Below are positions 61,264 to 64,000 of a stretch of 64,000 bases of DNA, piece by piece. How positions within the stretch are numbered: the first letter of the stretch is position 1; every line of letters begins with the position of its first letter. The notes under the pieces were generated by a model. The model made no database searches. It saw only the letters and a list, made by a program, of their open reading frames with translations, and was not told the origin of the DNA. This stretch comes from Manihot esculenta (taxonomy: Eukaryota; Streptophyta; Magnoliopsida; Malpighiales; Euphorbiaceae): assembly GCF_001659605.2 (NCBI RefSeq), contig NC_035163.2, forward strand, positions 31,522,158 to 31,586,157, read 5' to 3'. Both the position numbers and the translations under genes were made by a program.

Positions 61264-61659
61264 TATTGTAAAATTAATTTAAATTTCAAAAGATTTTATG
61301 GTCGTTAAAGATTTTATGGCCATTAAATATTTTATTTATGAGATTTAAATATAATATTAAATATGACCATTATGATTTTATTATATTATCTCAAGATTTT
61401 TATAATCATATATAACGATCGGTTTTTCTACTATAAATAACATTCATCTTTACAAAGAGAAGAATTCTCATTTTTCTACTTTATTCTTTTTTTTTCTGTG
61501 TTTTCTGCTAATTATAAATTAGAGATGAATTCTTGTTGTCCTAATTCTGGAAATTAAATTTTAGAAGAACCTGTTTAATCATGGGGATTACAAAATAAAT
61601 GTTTAAGGACAGTGTTCAACACGACTCATATTTCATTATTTTATCTTATTTTTTCAACA
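61264..61659 (+). repeat. 3' LTR of the copia element
   Basis: 396 bases. It lacks about 40 bases near its start that the 5' copy has. Confidence 0.9.
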
Positions 61660-62600
61660 CTAATTAAATATAAAAATTAACATCATACAAATTAAGATAT
61701 ACAATTTTTATATAATCACTTGTTAAATTTAAAGAATTACATTACATTTGTAATTACCGTTAAATGTAAAAGATTATATTATACTCGCACTTATTTTCAG
61801 TTTACTTATTTAAGTATTGAAATAATTGCTATCAACGTTAACCACTTCACGTTCTCTCATTTTATATACCGATCAATCACATTATAGCTTAATGAAACTC
61901 TTATCATTAAAAGTATTAATAAGATAGAGAAATTTTTTTTAATACAATTAAATATTGATGATATATTATAATTTAATTCTTGAAATTTAGTAAAAAAATA
62001 TAATTTAATTTTACACTATCAATTATTATAGTTACTTATAAATATATTATTAATTTTTGAAAATAACCACCATATTTATTAAATTTAAATATATTATATT
62101 TAAAAATAAAATGAAATCAAATAAAGAATGTGACAATTTATTTTTATCCTAATTAAATCAATAGGATGAAAAAAAAATGAAAAGGGTTATTTGAGCTGGA
62201 ATATAATTGCATATTGCATTCAAATGATCAACTTAATTTTATTTTATTACATCCATCTTTTCAAATGTGAAATATGAAAATTAAATAAAGATGCAAAATT
62301 ATTTTGTGCAAATATAAAAATTTATAGTAATTGAATTGACTAATTTATTAATACATAACTAAGTTTTACTAAATTTAAAAAATTGAATTATAATTTATTA
62401 GTAATATTTATGGCTGTTAACCATGTGATTTTTTGTTTTCAGTTTATCCAATATGGAAGTTGTTTAAGTGTAAGTTAGAATAACTGGCATTAAGAATGTG
62501 AAATCTTGTATTGAAATGGTAGAATAGAGTGATAAGTCAATAAAATATATATTTAAATTGTGAAATTTTTAATATATTTGATATTAAGTGCAAGTGATTA
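61660..62600. other. AT-rich intergenic DNA
   Basis: No gene. Poly-A and poly-T stretches only; nothing else seen. Confidence 0.6.
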
Positions 62601-63121
62601 TGATGACCGCTGGATTTCTCTACTCCGGTCAGGAGCCAAGCCCTCAATCACGGCCCATCGCTTAGAGGCCCACACGATCCCAATACAAACAGGTCCATCC
62701 CGTTTGAATTTTTATACAGGGTGCATGTGGATTTCTCAACCAGGCCGATCCAGTCTCCACTGCCTCTCAGGCTGGCTCAGCCCTCATGGCTCCTCAGGAT
62801 GATCCCCTTGGGCTCAGTCTTATTCCTATTTCCCGGCCCAGCCCGAAATCGGGAAGAAGGCCCCACCTTCAGCCTTGTAGACCCGTCCACACACGCACGA
62901 AGTGAATCAGGGGCCGTTACGCATGAGACAGGTACCGGATATCCTCGTACAATTGAATCAATATGGCAGAGACAGGTGGTCCAATGATAGCCACGCCGTT
63001 GAACGTCACTGGCAGAGGAAGAAAAGAGATAAAAGGAGAATGATCCTCCCCTAAGCTCTAAGTTTTTTCATTATTCCAAAAACCTCTGTAAAACCCTATT
63101 TCTCTGGATGCCAGATCATCA
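62601..63121 (+). mobile_element. Solo LTR, TGATGACCGC family
   Basis: Begins TGATGACCGC, ends GATCATCA, 521 bases, and is flanked by a perfect 5-base duplication GATTA (62596-62600 and 63122-63126). GC content is well above its surroundings. Its open frames (62560-62987) carry no recognisable domain. A second member begins at 63832. Confidence 0.92.
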
Positions 63122-63831
63122 GATTATATTATAAATTAGTGATACAAAGGATGATTTTAATGTATTATATATGAACAAAAATTATGTGGTGGATATATAT
63201 TTTTTAAAATAAATTAAAAGATATATGTTTGAATTAAATTTTTATAAAATTTTGATACCAAATTAACGGGAAGTAGTGATCAATTGAGATTAGAACTGTC
63301 ATAGAGAATCCATCAATGGTTGAATAATTCATTAGCCTCCGCATCGACTCGGATTAGGACGAGTAGAAAGATGGACTGTGTGGGCACGGCATGTGAAGAT
63401 GTTACTTTTAGAATTTAGAGCATCTCAAATGCAGGTGGAAGATATTTATGAATATTTCGGAAGACCCAAAAGGTTTGGGAGATGCCCTCCTCAGCCACCT
63501 CAGGGCGTAAACACAGCTCCGGCGTCCGTTATCCACAGGAATTTTGTGGATTATTATCCCAAGGGAAGGCCAATTCGTGGTGCTTATTGGTAAATATTAT
63601 ATACTGTAATATATTGGCAAACCACAAGTCGTGAGTAGTGTTGGTAGTTAAAAATCTGGCTAGCATGTTTTGGATTGGATTGTTTTGATTAAATGATAAT
63701 ATCTTGATGACAGTATCTTGACATGTATTGATATTATATATTCTGAAGTATCTTTTCAGTACACATACCTCATCTATTTATAGGTGATCCAAGTCTACAA
63801 GGTATTTACTAAAAAATACAAGAACCTACTT
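63122..63831. other. Intergenic DNA with one orphan open frame
   Basis: An open frame at 63378-63593 (71 residues, ending RPIRGAYW) stands in GC-richer DNA. I recognise no domain, and no upstream exon is visible. It could be the end of a real gene or chance. The rest holds nothing I can name. Confidence 0.35.
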
Positions 63832-64000
63832 TGATGACCGCTAGATTTCTCCACCTCGGACGGGGGCCAGACCCATATCGTGAGCCCATCATTTGGGGGG
63901 TCCAAGGCCTTCTCCGTGAGACTGGTCCAGCCCGTTCCCCTCCAGATCGGACTCCAACCAATTTCCTCAATCAGGCCGGCTTAACCTCTTAGGCCCGATG
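63832..64000 (+). mobile_element. Start of a second TGATGACCGC-family LTR, cut by the window end
   Basis: Starts TGATGACCGCTAGATTTCTCC and matches the first about 170 bases of 62601-63121 with many differences. Whether it is a solo LTR or the 5' end of a full element lies outside the window. Confidence 0.85.

Larger units (their letters stand above)
57591..61659 (+). mobile_element. Degenerate Ty1/copia LTR retrotransposon
   Basis: LTRs at 57591-58022 and 61264-61659 are flanked by the duplication CTAAT (57586-57590 and 61660-61664). Both LTRs begin TATTRTAAAATT, not TG, and end CAACA. Interior scraps in copia order: a nucleocapsid zinc knuckle CFICGKSGHHAYQC (about 58470-58510), protease and pre-integrase (58600-58965), integrase with FIDDYCRY and YSPESNGVAERKNRT (59210-59500), reverse transcriptase with YGIKQDPKQW and YVDDM (about 60000-60155), and RNase H-end KSEVNLANTLTKPL (about 60625-60655). 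Many stops, frame changes and gaps separate them, and the reverse transcriptase and integrase have internal deletions. It is not autonomous. A GGGGGAT polypurine tract precedes the right LTR; no primer site is recognisable after the left one. Confidence 0.93.

Noticed and set aside
62601..64000. One retroelement with LTRs at 62601 and 63832
   Set aside because: The first LTR has its own flanking GATTA duplication, and the 0.7 kb between shows no primer site or polypurine tract.

Overview
The window is nuclear DNA from a dicot plant. Genes have many short exons separated by AT-rich introns with GT-AG (once GC-AG) borders. The proteins are plant-type (ATL RING-H2, PMEI-PME, sucrose synthase, IBR3), and the intergenic DNA carries LTR retrotransposons. 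Gene content and order suggest a Malpighiales-type genome such as cassava or rubber tree; that is an inference without a database search. Several genes match the cluster I recall from Arabidopsis chromosome 3 (At3g06810 IBR3, At3g06830 PME, At3g06840, At3g06850 BCE2), so the window looks like a conserved ancestral block expanded by insertions.

Layout. 1-4050: AT-rich intergenic DNA with a retroposon-like 3' end. 4051-8241 (+): BCE2, the E2 subunit of branched-chain 2-oxoacid dehydrogenase, 8 exons, one GC-AG intron. 9212-11191 (+): FAHD1-like hydrolase, 7 exons. 11530-12450 (-): decayed soluble epoxide hydrolase pseudogene. 13618-14252 (-): small conserved plant protein of unknown function. 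15423-16292 (+): single-exon ATL RING-H2 ubiquitin ligase. 16885-24554: an old internally deleted Ty3-type retroelement lying on the minus strand, with RNase H and integrase scraps, tandem arrays near its 3' end, and two younger 2.2-2.3 kb TSD-flanked solo LTRs inserted in it. 25530-28860 (-): condensin II subunit CAP-H2, with a frame problem in exon 1. 29100-32860: very AT-rich DNA, a second retroposon 3' end and a three-unit tandem repeat. 32862-34654 (-): pectinesterase with inhibitor prodomain. 35305-37183 (-): F-box/LRR protein. 39290-47566 (-): IBR3-type acyl-CoA dehydrogenase fused to a kinase-like domain, with a complete TRIM-like mini-retrotransposon in one intron. 50262-56532 (-): sucrose synthase, 15 coding exons. 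57591-61659: degenerate Ty1/copia element with TSDs. 62601-63121: solo LTR with TSDs. 63832-64000: start of another LTR of that family.

The genes do not form an operon. Functional links are loose: BCE2 (branched-chain amino acid catabolism in mitochondria) and IBR3 (indole-3-butyric acid beta-oxidation in peroxisomes) are both acyl-CoA catabolic; sucrose synthase and pectinesterase both act on cell-wall-related carbon. The most unusual content is in the mobile DNA: the palindrome-rich solo LTRs, the array-bearing Ty3 relic, and the TRIM with its own internal tandem array. I found no tRNA, rRNA or CRISPR.
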